A stretch of 7,674 bases of DNA from Chloroflexota bacterium (GTDB taxonomy: Bacteria > Chloroflexota > Dehalococcoidia > JACQGW01), in the NCBI GenBank assembly GCA_016199325.1, contig JACQGW010000101.1:1-7674 (forward strand). Reading direction: 5' to 3'. The translations under genes were made by a program, and so were the position numbers. Numbering within the stretch: position 1 is the first letter of the stretch; every line of letters begins with the position of its first letter. The notes below the pieces were generated by a model. The model had not been told where the DNA came from and ran no database searches. It worked only from the letters and a program-made list of their open reading frames with translations. Shown one piece after another: positions 1-5,833 of this stretch.

Positions 1-21
1 CTGACCCCTGGCCCCCGACCC
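1..21. repeat. Heptamer repeat inside the cyclase-ATPase coding sequence
   Basis: Three consecutive 7-bp units, CTGACCC, CTGGCCC and CCGACCC, lie at the extreme left edge. On the minus strand they encode the Gly/Arg/Pro/Val-rich end of the visible protein (GGRGPGVR), just after the conserved IFVGGCTVEAAEMVC segment. Three units equal seven codons, so the reading frame is kept. How far the repeat continues is not visible. Confidence 0.55.
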
Positions 22-1466
22 CCACAGACCATCTCCGCCGCCTCGACGGTGCATCCGCCGACGAAGATGGCCAGCCGGTCGAACAGCCGCTGCTCACCTG
101 CATCCAGCAGGTCGTAGCTCCAGGCGATGGCGTCGCGCAGCGTCTGCTGTCGCGCCGGGCGATCGCGTGCGCCGGTAGCCAGTAGCTTGAGCCGACTCTC
201 CAGGCGCGCCAGCATGGCCTGGGGCGAGAGGATCTTGCTGCGCGCGGCCGCCAGCTCAATCGCCAGCGGCAACCCGTCCAGTCGGCAGCAGATCTCCACC
301 ACTGTGGAGGCGTTCTGAGCCGACACGCCGAAGTCGGGTTTGACGTCCTGCGCCCGCTCGACGAAGAGCCGGATGGCCTCGTACTGGCTCAGCCGCTCGA
401 CCGACGGCAAGCGCTGGCGATCGGGCAACTGCAACGGCGGCACAGGGAACTCCCGCTCCCAGGAGAGGTGCAGCACCGCTCGACTCGTCATCAGCACCTT
501 GAGTCGCGGACAGGCGGCAACCAGCTCGGCCACCACCGCTGCCGCGCTCACCACCTGCTCGAAGTTGTCCAGCACCAGGAGCAAGGACCGGTCTCGCAGG
601 TAGTCTTTCAAGCTCTCGACAACCGGCCGGGTGTCGCCCTCTTTCACGCCAAGCGCCTGGGCGATGGTCGGTGCAACGAGATCGGGATCGCGCAGGGCCG
701 CCAGCGGCACAAAGAAGACGCCGCTCACGAACTCGTCCAGCAGCTCGGCCGCCACCTGGAGACCCAGGCGGGTCTTCCCAATGCCGCCGGGGCCGGTCAG
801 GGTGAGCACCCGCACATCGTGGCGGAGCAGGCGCTGCCGCACCGCCTCGACCTCGCGCCGTCGTCCGATGAACTGGGTGGCCTGCGCCGGCAGGTTGTTG
901 GGCCGGCTGTCCAGAGTGCGCAGGGGCGGGAAGTCGGCGGGCAGGCCGGGGACGACGAGCTGAAAGACTTGTTCGGGACGCTGCAAGTCCTTCAGCCGAT
1001 GCTCGCCGAGGTCACGCAGGCTCGCCCTCGCCGGCAGGGCCTCACGCACCAGCTCAGCGGTCGGCAGCGAGAGCAGAACCTGTCCCCCATGTCCGATCGC
1101 GAGGAGGCGGGCGACGCGATTGAGCGGCGGACCGAAGTAATCGCCGTCGCGCTCCATCGCCGCGCCGGTATGCAGCGCCATCCGGACCGAGATCGGACCA
1201 ACCTCGCCCCAGGACTCGGCGTGGAGAACCTGCTGGGATGCCAGCGCAGCTTCCAGGGCGACCGGCGCGCTGGCAAACGCCACGCAGAACGCGTCGCCGA
1301 CCGACTTGAAGACGAAACCGCCGTGCGCTTCCATCGCCTGGCGCAGCAGCGCATCGTGGCGGGCCAGGGCGGCCCCCATCGCATCAGGATACCGCTCCCA
1401 GCGTCTGGTGCTTCCCTCGACGTCCGTGAACAGGAACGTAACGGTCCCGGTTGGTCCGTCGGACAT
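1..1466 (-). CDS. Adenylate/guanylate cyclase-STAND ATPase regulator, partial (3' end off the left edge)
   Basis: Multidomain signalling protein; 488 codons are visible and the C-terminus lies outside the window. Residues 1-180 form a class III nucleotide cyclase domain. It opens TGTVTFLFTDVEGSTRRWE with metal-binding Asp15, continues with FKSVGDAF (second metal Asp58), and has a GPPLNRVARL segment carrying the Asn/Arg transition-state pair. An NB-ARC/STAND-type ATPase follows: P-loop GPGGIGKT at 225-232 (Lys231), Walker B LVLDNFEQV around Asp300, and GLPLAIELAAA at 398-408, the conserved GLPLA box. Family members usually end in TPR-like repeats, presumably cut off here. The ATG at 1466 is chosen because the family begins a few residues before TGTVTFLFTD, and GAGG lies about 8 nt upstream. 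It probably makes a cyclic nucleotide under control of a ligand-sensing ATPase module; the signal is unknown. The last visible codons fall in a heptamer repeat. Confidence 0.5.
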   Translation of the reverse strand, partial: MSDGPTGTVTFLFTDVEGSTRRWERYPDAMGAALARHDALLRQAMEAHGGFVFKSVGDAFCVAFASAPVALEAALASQQVLHAESWGEVGPISVRMALHTGAAMERDGDYFGPPLNRVARLLAIGHGGQVLLSLPTAELVREALPARASLRDLGEHRLKDLQRPEQVFQLVVPGLPADFPPLRTLDSRPNNLPAQATQFIGRRREVEAVRQRLLRHDVRVLTLTGPGGIGKTRLGLQVAAELLDEFVSGVFFVPLAALRDPDLVAPTIAQALGVKEGDTRPVVESLKDYLRDRSLLLVLDNFEQVVSAAAVVAELVAACPRLKVLMTSRAVLHLSWEREFPVPPLQLPDRQRLPSVERLSQYEAIRLFVERAQDVKPDFGVSAQNASTVVEICCRLDGLPLAIELAAARSKILSPQAMLARLESRLKLLATGARDRPARQQTLRDAIAWSYDLLDAGEQRLFDRLAIFVGGCTVEAAEMVCGGRGPGV

Positions 1467-1474
1467 CAGCGGCC

Positions 1475-1720
1475 TCAAGTTGGTTCGGCGAGCGGTGGCG
1501 GCCGCCCGCCACAGCCGGCGGGCAAAATCCCGTTCTGCCGGCCTATCGGCGAACCCGGCCAGTCATCGGCGGCATCGTAGCACACGCGCGGCCCCTGAGC
1601 AATCTCATGCGTAGGGGGTGGGTGTTCAGCCCGACTGTTGCCCCAGGACGTCGCGCCAGTGGAAGAGGTGACACCGGCAAGGAGCGCGCTGCTGTCCAGG
1701 AAGAGGTCAGGCTTGGGCAT
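1475..1720 (-). pseudogene. Truncated PIN-domain toxin (VapC-like) remnant
   Basis: The frame begins MPKPDLFLDSSALLAGV, a typical PIN nuclease N-terminus with the first catalytic Asp (Asp9). PIN-like sequence stops near residue 25. The rest, to the stop at 1475, is Pro/Gly/Arg-rich, has no PIN features, and contains none of the later acidic catalytic residues. A full PIN toxin is about 130-160 residues; this frame has 81. The ATG at 1720 overlaps the end of the AbrB gene by 14 nt, the usual antitoxin-toxin coupling, so it was once translated with that antitoxin. The break near position 1640 suggests a deletion that brought the upstream region of the cyclase gene next to the toxin start. No nuclease activity is expected. 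Confidence 0.6.
1574..1602 (-). promoter_or_regulatory. Candidate promoter of the cyclase-ATPase gene
   Basis: On the minus strand, TTGCTC (1602-1597) is followed after 17 nt by TACGAT (1579-1574), preceded by TGC as in an extended -10 element. It would start transcription about 100 nt before the ATG at 1466. The match to consensus is moderate, and it lies inside the decayed PIN frame. Confidence 0.28.
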
Positions 1721-1982
1721 AACGCTCCCGGTAGTAGCGCTCCCGCTCCTCGTCCAGCGTCTCCAGCATCTCCTTCAGGCCGACACCCTCCTGTTCCATG
1801 ACGCGAGCCACCTGCTCACCCAGGCGAGCTATCTCGGAGACGCGGGGAGTCAGGAGGAAGGAACCGTCGCCCAGGTCGACCAGCGTGAGCACATCCCCTT
1901 CGCCAAGCCCGTACCGACGCCGCAGCTCCACGGGGAGAGTAATCACACCCTTCTGCCGTATCTGAATCGTCACCGTGGCCAT
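1707..1982 (-). CDS. AbrB/SpoVT-type antitoxin (VapB-like), partner of a broken PIN toxin
   Basis: A 91-residue protein. Residues 2-47 form a swapped-hairpin AbrB/MazE fold, shown by VTIQIRQKGVITLPVELRRRYGLGEGD followed by a short strand ending FLLTPR. These proteins bind operator DNA as dimers and use the C-terminal tail to block the cognate PIN RNase. The tail here (about residues 50-91) is charged and probably helical, ending DEERERYYRERYAQA. The ATG at 1982 has GAGAGG about 8 nt upstream. The stop overlaps the start of the truncated PIN toxin by 14 nt. With the toxin destroyed, this is probably an orphan antitoxin that may still autoregulate or neutralise related toxins elsewhere. Family assignment is firm; present function is inferred. 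Confidence 0.85.
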   Translation of the reverse strand: MATVTIQIRQKGVITLPVELRRRYGLGEGDVLTLVDLGDGSFLLTPRVSEIARLGEQVARVMEQEGVGLKEMLETLDEERERYYRERYAQA

Positions 1983-2022
1983 CGCTCATCCTCTCTGGCA
2001 GAGTTTCAGACTTTCTGCCCTC

Positions 2023-2053
2023 AGTATACCCTACCCTGAGCGGTCAGCAGTCA
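2023..2053 (-). promoter_or_regulatory. Candidate promoter of the AbrB antitoxin gene
   Basis: TATACT (minus strand, 2028-2023) is a good -10 box, giving a leader of roughly 35 nt to the ATG at 1982. The -35 side falls in the heptamer array, where TGACTG (2053-2048) lies 19 nt upstream. The -35 is weak, so the repeat may supply it. Confidence 0.35.
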
Positions 2054-2068
2054 GCCGTCAGCCGTCAG
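2041..2068. repeat. Heptamer tandem array, left arm (CGGTCAG-type, 4 units)
   Basis: Four units, CGGTCAG, CAGTCAG, CCGTCAG and CCGTCAG, at an exact 7-bp period. CGGTCAG is the reverse complement of the CTGACCG unit at 2161-2216, so the two arrays face each other and could pair. Confidence 0.85.
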
Positions 2069-2160
2069 CAGAGCGACGACTCGGCAAGTCCGATACCGGC
2101 GACTTCGCCGGCAGTGGCTCGTCAAGGCTGAACTGTTGAACTGGAGTGCAGCATCATCAC

Positions 2161-2216
<56 letters not shown>

Positions 2217-2224
2217 TGTGCGGC

Positions 2225-2254
2225 TTGACACAGCTACAACAAGGGCGATATAGT
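2225..2254 (+). promoter_or_regulatory. Promoter of the SQR-like flavoprotein gene
   Basis: A perfect -35 box TTGACA (2225-2230) is followed after 18 nt by TATAGT (2249-2254), a 5/6 match to the -10 consensus. Transcription would begin near 2261, giving a leader of about 135 nt that contains the whole 2267-2369 repeat block. Confidence 0.65.
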
Positions 2255-2266
2255 CGAAACCCGGTG

Positions 2267-2369
2267 GCGGTCGGCTGTCGGCTACGTCGGTCCGCCGGTG
2301 CATGACGCATGACGTATGACGCTTGACGCATGGCGTCGCGGTCGGCTGTCGGTCACGTCGGTCCGCCGG
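2267..2369. repeat. 32-bp direct repeat flanking a heptamer array
   Basis: The copies at 2267-2298 and 2338-2369 match at 30 of 32 positions (71 bp start to start) and begin GCGGTCGGCTGTCGG. The only differences are CT versus TC at 2282-2283 and 2353-2354. The 39 bp between them hold the CATGACG array. The block lies in the presumed 5' leader of the flavoprotein gene. Confidence 0.85.
2301..2335. repeat. Heptamer tandem array (CATGACG-type, 5 units)
   Basis: Five units, CATGACG, CATGACG, TATGACG, CTTGACG and CATGGCG, at a 7-bp period. The sequence differs from the CTGACCG arrays but shares TGAC and the same period. Confidence 0.85.
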
Positions 2370-2395
2370 CCGGAAAGTAAACCAGGAGGTGCCGG

Positions 2396-3550
2396 ATGGC
2401 AGGGAGAACAGTCGTGGTCCTGGGAGCCGGGCTTGGCGGCTTGACGGCGGTCAACGCCCTCAGGCCGCTGCTCCCCCGAGAGCATCGGATCGTCCTCGTC
2501 GACAAGCGCCCCACCTTCGCCGTCTCGTTTGCCAACCTCTGGGTCATGACCGGCGAGCGAGCTGACCCGAAAGAGGGCGAGCGGAGCATTCTCGGCCTGG
2601 CCGAGCGAGGCGTCGAGGTGGTCGTCGACGAGGTGCAGGACGTCGACCTGGACGCGAGGACGGTCAGGCTGAGATCGACCGCGCTTCCGTACGACTACCT
2701 CGTCGTCGCCCTGGGCGCCGACTACGCCCCCGAAGCCATGCCGGGGTTCACGGAGGCGGCCTACAACCTCTACGACGCCGACGGCGCCCACCGGCTCCAG
2801 GGCGCCCTGGCCGACTTCGAGCAGGGCAGGGTGGTCGTGCTCATCACGAAGATGCCCTTCAAATGCCCGGCCGCCCCCTATGAGGCCGCCTTCCTGGTGG
2901 ACGCCCTGCTCAAGATCAAGGGCGTCAGGGATCGCGCGGAGATCGCCGTCTACACGCCCGAGCCCCAGCCGATGCCGGTCGCGGGGCCAGCGGTCGGGGA
3001 GGCGCTGGCGGGCATGCTGAAGGAGCGCGGGATACCGTACTATCCCAGGTGGCCCGTCCAGAGCATCGACGCCGCCGGCAAGCGGCTCCTCTTCGGCGAA
3101 GGCAGGGAGCCCGTATCGTTCGACCTCCTGATCGGCATTCCCCCGCACGTCGCGCCGAAGGCGGTACGCGGCCTGCTGGGGCCGAGCGGCTGGATCCCCG
3201 TCGACGCCGGCACGCTGGAGACGAAGCACGCGGGCGTCTTCGCCATCGGAGACGTCGCCACCATCATGCTGAAGCACGGGCTGCCGCTGCCGAAGGCCGG
3301 GGTGTTCGCCTCGGGCCAGGCCGAGGTCGTCGCCCGGATCATCGCCGCCCGCGTGCTCGGCAGGGCGTCGGCCGAACAGTTCGACGGCCAGGGCTTCTGC
3401 TATATCGAGGTGGCCGACGGCCTGGCGGCCTACGGCGACGGCAACTTCTACGCCGACCCGGCTCCCGCCATCAAGCTGTTCTCCCCCACCTACGACTACT
3501 ACGTCAAGAAGCGGGAGTGGGAGAAGAGCATCCTGCGCAGCCTGCTGTGA
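2396..3550 (+). CDS. Sulfide:quinone oxidoreductase-like FAD/NAD(P)-dependent oxidoreductase
   Basis: A 384-residue two-dinucleotide-binding-domain flavoprotein. The FAD Rossmann motif VVVLGAGLGG is at 6-15, the second FAD contact VFAIGDVA at 281-288, then LPKAGVFASGQAEVVA, characteristic of the sulfide:quinone oxidoreductase (SQR)/flavocytochrome c sulfide dehydrogenase (FCSD) branch. PFKCPAAPYEAAFL places Cys157 at the family's active-site Cys, and GFCYIE places Cys335 at its partner. These are the only cysteines, so the third Cys of classical SQRs is absent and the pair resembles FCSD. No signal peptide is seen; SQRs act at the cytoplasmic membrane face, and the hydrophobic C-terminus would fit quinone access. 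AGGAGGT lies 5 nt before the ATG. Sulfide oxidation is plausible but unproven: no sulfur genes are nearby, and other electron donors are possible. It is not L-aspartate oxidase. Confidence 0.85.
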   Translation: MAGRTVVVLGAGLGGLTAVNALRPLLPREHRIVLVDKRPTFAVSFANLWVMTGERADPKEGERSILGLAERGVEVVVDEVQDVDLDARTVRLRSTALPYDYLVVALGADYAPEAMPGFTEAAYNLYDADGAHRLQGALADFEQGRVVVLITKMPFKCPAAPYEAAFLVDALLKIKGVRDRAEIAVYTPEPQPMPVAGPAVGEALAGMLKERGIPYYPRWPVQSIDAAGKRLLFGEGREPVSFDLLIGIPPHVAPKAVRGLLGPSGWIPVDAGTLETKHAGVFAIGDVATIMLKHGLPLPKAGVFASGQAEVVARIIAARVLGRASAEQFDGQGFCYIEVADGLAAYGDGNFYADPAPAIKLFSPTYDYYVKKREWEKSILRSLL

Positions 3551-3554
3551 GGCG

Positions 3555-3599
3555 GGTTTCTGGTTTCTGGTTCCCGCCCCGAACCAGAAACCAGAAACC
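3555..3599. repeat. Perfect 19-bp inverted repeat made of GGTTTCT heptamers
   Basis: The arms 3555-3573 and 3581-3599 are perfectly complementary around a 7-nt loop (CCGCCCC). The left arm reads GGTTTCT, GGTTTCT, GGTTC, again a 7-bp period. It starts 4 nt after the flavoprotein stop codon, so it may end or stabilise that transcript. There is no T-run after it, so it is not a canonical intrinsic terminator. GGCGGG (3551-3556) could pair alternatively with CCCGCC (3573-3578). Confidence 0.9.
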
Positions 3600-3611
3600 A
3601 CGCTTATCGGC

Positions 3612-3633
3612 TGTCTTGACAGTTGACAAGACA
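3612..3633. promoter_or_regulatory. Candidate operator: 22-bp palindrome over the nadCA -35 region
   Basis: TGTCTTG (3612-3618) and CAAGACA (3627-3633) are perfect inverted arms. Inside them two more pairs match (CA with TG), leaving one A:A mismatch and the central GT: 9 of 10 pairs. The site contains the TTGACA -35 box at 3623-3628, so a bound dimer would block RNA polymerase. NAD-synthesis operons are often repressed by niacin- or NAD-sensing regulators such as NiaR or NrtR; which one, if any, acts here is not known. Confidence 0.45.
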
Positions 3634-3652
3634 CCCCTTTCGCTCCTATAAT
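3623..3652 (+). promoter_or_regulatory. Consensus sigma-70-type promoter of nadCA
   Basis: TTGACA (3623-3628) and TATAAT (3647-3652) both match consensus perfectly, 18 nt apart. A second TTGACA lies 7 bp upstream (3616-3621) but is badly spaced. The predicted start near 3659 leaves a short leader of about 16 nt before nadC. Confidence 0.8.
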
Positions 3653-3674
3653 CTGGGTAGCAGGGGGGCATGCG

Positions 3675-4523
3675 ATGGCTGAAACGCTGCTGGAGCTCCA
3701 GGTCCGCCCGATCGTCGAGCAGGCGCTGCGCGAGGACGTCGGCGGCGGCGACCTGACGACGCTGGCGACCGTCCCGGCCGGCACAACCGGGCAGGGGATC
3801 GTCCTCGCCAAGGAGGCCGGCGTCGTCGCCGGGCTGCCTGTCGCCGCGCTCGTCTTCCGGACGCTCGACCCGGCGGTTGCCTTCAAGCCGGCAGTCGAGG
3901 ACGGACAGTCGGTCGCTCGGGGGACCGTCGTCGCCCAGGTCGCCGGGCCGCTCCGGCCGATCTTGACCGGCGAGCGCGTCGCCCTGAACTTCCTCCAGCG
4001 CCTCTCCGGGATCGCCACCGCGGCCGGCCGCTACGCCGCCGCCGTCGCCGGCACCCGCGCCGTCATCGTCGACACCCGCAAGACGGCGCCGGGGCTCCGC
4101 CTGCTCGACAAGTACGCCGTCCGGACGGGCGGCGCCCGGAACCACCGGTTCGGCCTGGCCGACGGCGTGCTCATCAAGGACAACCACATCGCCGCCGCGG
4201 GCGGCATCACTGCGGCCATTGGCCGGGCCCGGCAGGCCATCCCCCACACCGTCCGGATCGAGGTTGAAGTGCGGACGCTCGACGAGCTGGACGTCGCGCT
4301 GGCGGCCGGCGCCGAGCTGATCCTGCTGGACAACATGTCGACCGAGACGATGGCCGAGGCGGTTCGCCGAACGGCCGGGCGGGCGCTGCTGGAGGCCTCC
4401 GGCGGCATGAGCCTGGAGCGCGTCCGCGAGGTCGCCGAGACGGGCGTCGACCTGATCTCGGTCGGGGCGCTCACGCATTCGGTCCGGGCGCTCGATCTGA
4501 GCCTGGACCTGACCGGGACCTGA
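3675..4523 (+). CDS. nadC: Nicotinate-nucleotide pyrophosphorylase (carboxylating), quinolinate phosphoribosyltransferase
   Basis: Converts quinolinate and phosphoribosyl pyrophosphate to nicotinate mononucleotide, CO2 and pyrophosphate, the committed exit of de novo NAD synthesis; cytoplasmic, normally a dimer or hexamer. At 282 residues it is full length. The N-terminal sandwich domain includes [10 protein letters not shown] (20-29). The barrel carries the expected signature: [16 protein letters not shown] (100-115), [10 protein letters not shown] (133-142, Arg135/Lys136), [17 protein letters not shown] (156-172, His157/Arg158/Lys168), the EVEV strand (196-199), LLDNM (217-221), EASGGM (240-245), and a C-terminal ISVGALTHS phosphate-binding segment. 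The start ATG has a G-rich AGGGGGG Shine-Dalgarno 6 nt upstream; an ATG at 3670 is out of frame. It is first in an operon with nadA, 22 nt ahead of it, behind a consensus promoter with a possible operator. Confidence 0.97.
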   Translation: MAETLLELQVRPIVEQALREDVGGGDLTTLATVPAGTTGQGIVLAKEAGVVAGLPVAALVFRTLDPAVAFKPAVEDGQSVARGTVVAQVAGPLRPILTGERVALNFLQRLSGIATAAGRYAAAVAGTRAVIVDTRKTAPGLRLLDKYAVRTGGARNHRFGLADGVLIKDNHIAAAGGITAAIGRARQAIPHTVRIEVEVRTLDELDVALAAGAELILLDNMSTETMAEAVRRTAGRALLEASGGMSLERVREVAETGVDLISVGALTHSVRALDLSLDLTGT

Positions 4524-4545
4524 ATCGAACACGAGGTGCGGACGA

Positions 4546-5520
4546 ATGGTCACCCTGGCACAGCCGACGACCGGCGCCGAACAGCGCGATCTGATCGAGG
4601 AGATCAAGCGGCTCCGCGTTCAGCGGAACGCCGTCATCCTCGCCCACAACTACCAGATTCCCGAGATCCAGGACCTGGCCGACTTCGTCGGCGACTCGCT
4701 GGCGCTCTCGCAGGCGGCCGCGAAGACGGGCGCCGACGTCATCGCCTTCTGCGGCGTCCACTTCATGGCCGAGACGGCCTCGATCCTGTCACCCGACAAG
4801 ACCGTCCTGATCCCCGACCTGGAAGCCGGCTGCTCGCTCGCCGCGACGATCACGGCCGACGAGCTCCGCTGCTGGAAGGCCGAGCACCTCGGCGCCGCCG
4901 TCGTTTCTTATGTCAATACGACGGCCGAGGTCAAGGCCGAGTCCGACTACACCTGCACGTCGGGGAACGCCGTGAAGGTCATTCAGGCCATCCCGCCCGA
5001 CCGCGAGATCCTCTTCCTGCCCGACATGTTCCTGGGCGCCTACCTGGAGCGGGTGACCGGGCGGAAGCTGCGGATCTGGCTGGGCGAGTGCCACGTCCAC
5101 GCCGGCATCCGGCCGGAGACGGTCGCGACGGCCCGAGCAGCCCACCCCGATGCCGAGTTCCTCATCCACCCGGAGTGCGGCTGCACGAGCACCTGCATGT
5201 ACCACCTGGCCGAGCGGGACATCCCCGCCGACGGGACCCACGTGCTCTCGACCGAGGGGATGATCCGGCACGCCCGGCAGTCGCCGGCCGGCTCGTTCGT
5301 CGTGGCGACCGAGGTCGGCATCCTCCACCGGCTGCGGCAGCAGAACCCGACGAAGAGCTTCTATCCGGTGAGCGAATCGGCGGTCTGCCAGTACATGAAG
5401 ACGATCACGCTGGAGAAGCTCCACCGCTCGCTCCGCGACCTCGTCTTCGAGGTGAAGGTGCCCGCGGCCATCGCCGAACGGGCCCGGCTGCCTGTGCAGC
5501 GGATGCTGGAGCTGGCGTAG
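4546..5520 (+). CDS. nadA: Quinolinate synthase A
   Basis: Condenses iminoaspartate with dihydroxyacetone phosphate to quinolinate, using an oxygen-sensitive [4Fe-4S] cluster; cytoplasmic. At 324 residues it has the usual length. NAVILAHNYQIPEIQDLADFVGDSLALS (28-55) begins the first pseudo-repeat; FCGVHFMAETASIL (68-81) follows. The three cluster ligands are Cys96 (DLEAGCSLA), Cys182 (GECHVHAG) and Cys281 (SAVCQYMK), spaced like those of known NadA enzymes. HPECGCTSTC (208-217) adds cysteines near the active site, and STEGM (235-239) is the conserved substrate-contact motif. The ATG at 4546 has GAGGTG 7 nt upstream. It is cotranscribed with nadC, which uses its product. No aspartate oxidase or aspartate dehydrogenase gene is present here, so iminoaspartate must be supplied from elsewhere. 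Confidence 0.97.
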   Translation: MVTLAQPTTGAEQRDLIEEIKRLRVQRNAVILAHNYQIPEIQDLADFVGDSLALSQAAAKTGADVIAFCGVHFMAETASILSPDKTVLIPDLEAGCSLAATITADELRCWKAEHLGAAVVSYVNTTAEVKAESDYTCTSGNAVKVIQAIPPDREILFLPDMFLGAYLERVTGRKLRIWLGECHVHAGIRPETVATARAAHPDAEFLIHPECGCTSTCMYHLAERDIPADGTHVLSTEGMIRHARQSPAGSFVVATEVGILHRLRQQNPTKSFYPVSESAVCQYMKTITLEKLHRSLRDLVFEVKVPAAIAERARLPVQRMLELA

Positions 5521-5560
5521 GCAGATCTGTCATCTCCTGTATGAGATTGGAGGAGGGCGG

Positions 5561-5833
5561 ATGGAAAAGCGATTGATCTCGGAGCCGACGCCCTATGAGA
5601 TGAGTCCGGAGCTAGACCAACAGATCTCGGCGATGATCGCAGAGGCTGATCGGGACGCCGAAGAGGTGCGGATCAACATGCGTTGGCGGAAGGCGCAGGC
5701 CGACCTTGTCAAGCGGGCGGCGGCCCGCTTTGGCATTCCCTATCAGACGTACATCAAGCAGGTCGTCTTTCGCCAGGCGCTGGCCGATCTCGATGCAACG
5801 GCCGCCGTCTCAGGCCAGGGGAGTGTGCCCTAG
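5561..5833 (+). CDS. CopG-like ribbon-helix-helix protein, probable orphan antitoxin
   Basis: A 90-residue protein. The C-terminal half (about 40-78) reads MRWRKAQADLVKRAAARFGI, then PYQTYIKQVVFRQALADL. This is the pattern of CopG-type antitoxins, where a short strand and two helices make the DNA-binding ribbon-helix-helix fold. The N-terminal half is acidic and probably helical or disordered. A strong Shine-Dalgarno (GGAGGAGGG) precedes the ATG. It lies 40 nt after nadA on the same strand and may be read through from that operon; I see no separate promoter. No BrnT-, RelE- or PIN-type partner is beside it on this strand. Its stop overlaps by 4 nt the stop of the convergent RHH gene. It could be a solitary antitoxin or a small regulator. 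Confidence 0.75.
   Translation: MEKRLISEPTPYEMSPELDQQISAMIAEADRDAEEVRINMRWRKAQADLVKRAAARFGIPYQTYIKQVVFRQALADLDATAAVSGQGSVP

Noticed and set aside
1512..1545. GC-rich inverted sequence with GCCGGC at both sides in the cyclase leader
   Set aside because: The arms are short and GCCGGC is itself palindromic and common in this composition; not distinguishable from background.
468..1580. Plus-strand open frame of 370 codons
   Set aside because: It is the shadow of the cyclase-ATPase gene, whose motifs are clear on the minus strand.
2396..3550. The flavoprotein as NadB (L-aspartate oxidase) serving nadCA
   Set aside because: It lacks succinate-dehydrogenase-type FAD-binding and catalytic motifs and carries SQR/FCSD motifs instead; it is also separated by a hairpin and a separate promoter.
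3555..3599. Canonical intrinsic terminator
   Set aside because: The stem is strong but is followed by ACGCTTATCGG, with no run of T.
2282..4018. Long minus-strand open frame (578 codons) opposite the flavoprotein and nadC
   Set aside because: It runs antisense to two well-recognised genes, has no family motifs, and is explained by high GC content; part of it is translated repeats.
3504..4607. Minus-strand open frame of 367 codons opposite nadC
   Set aside because: It is an antisense shadow of nadC with low-complexity Gly/Arg/Asp content and no domain.
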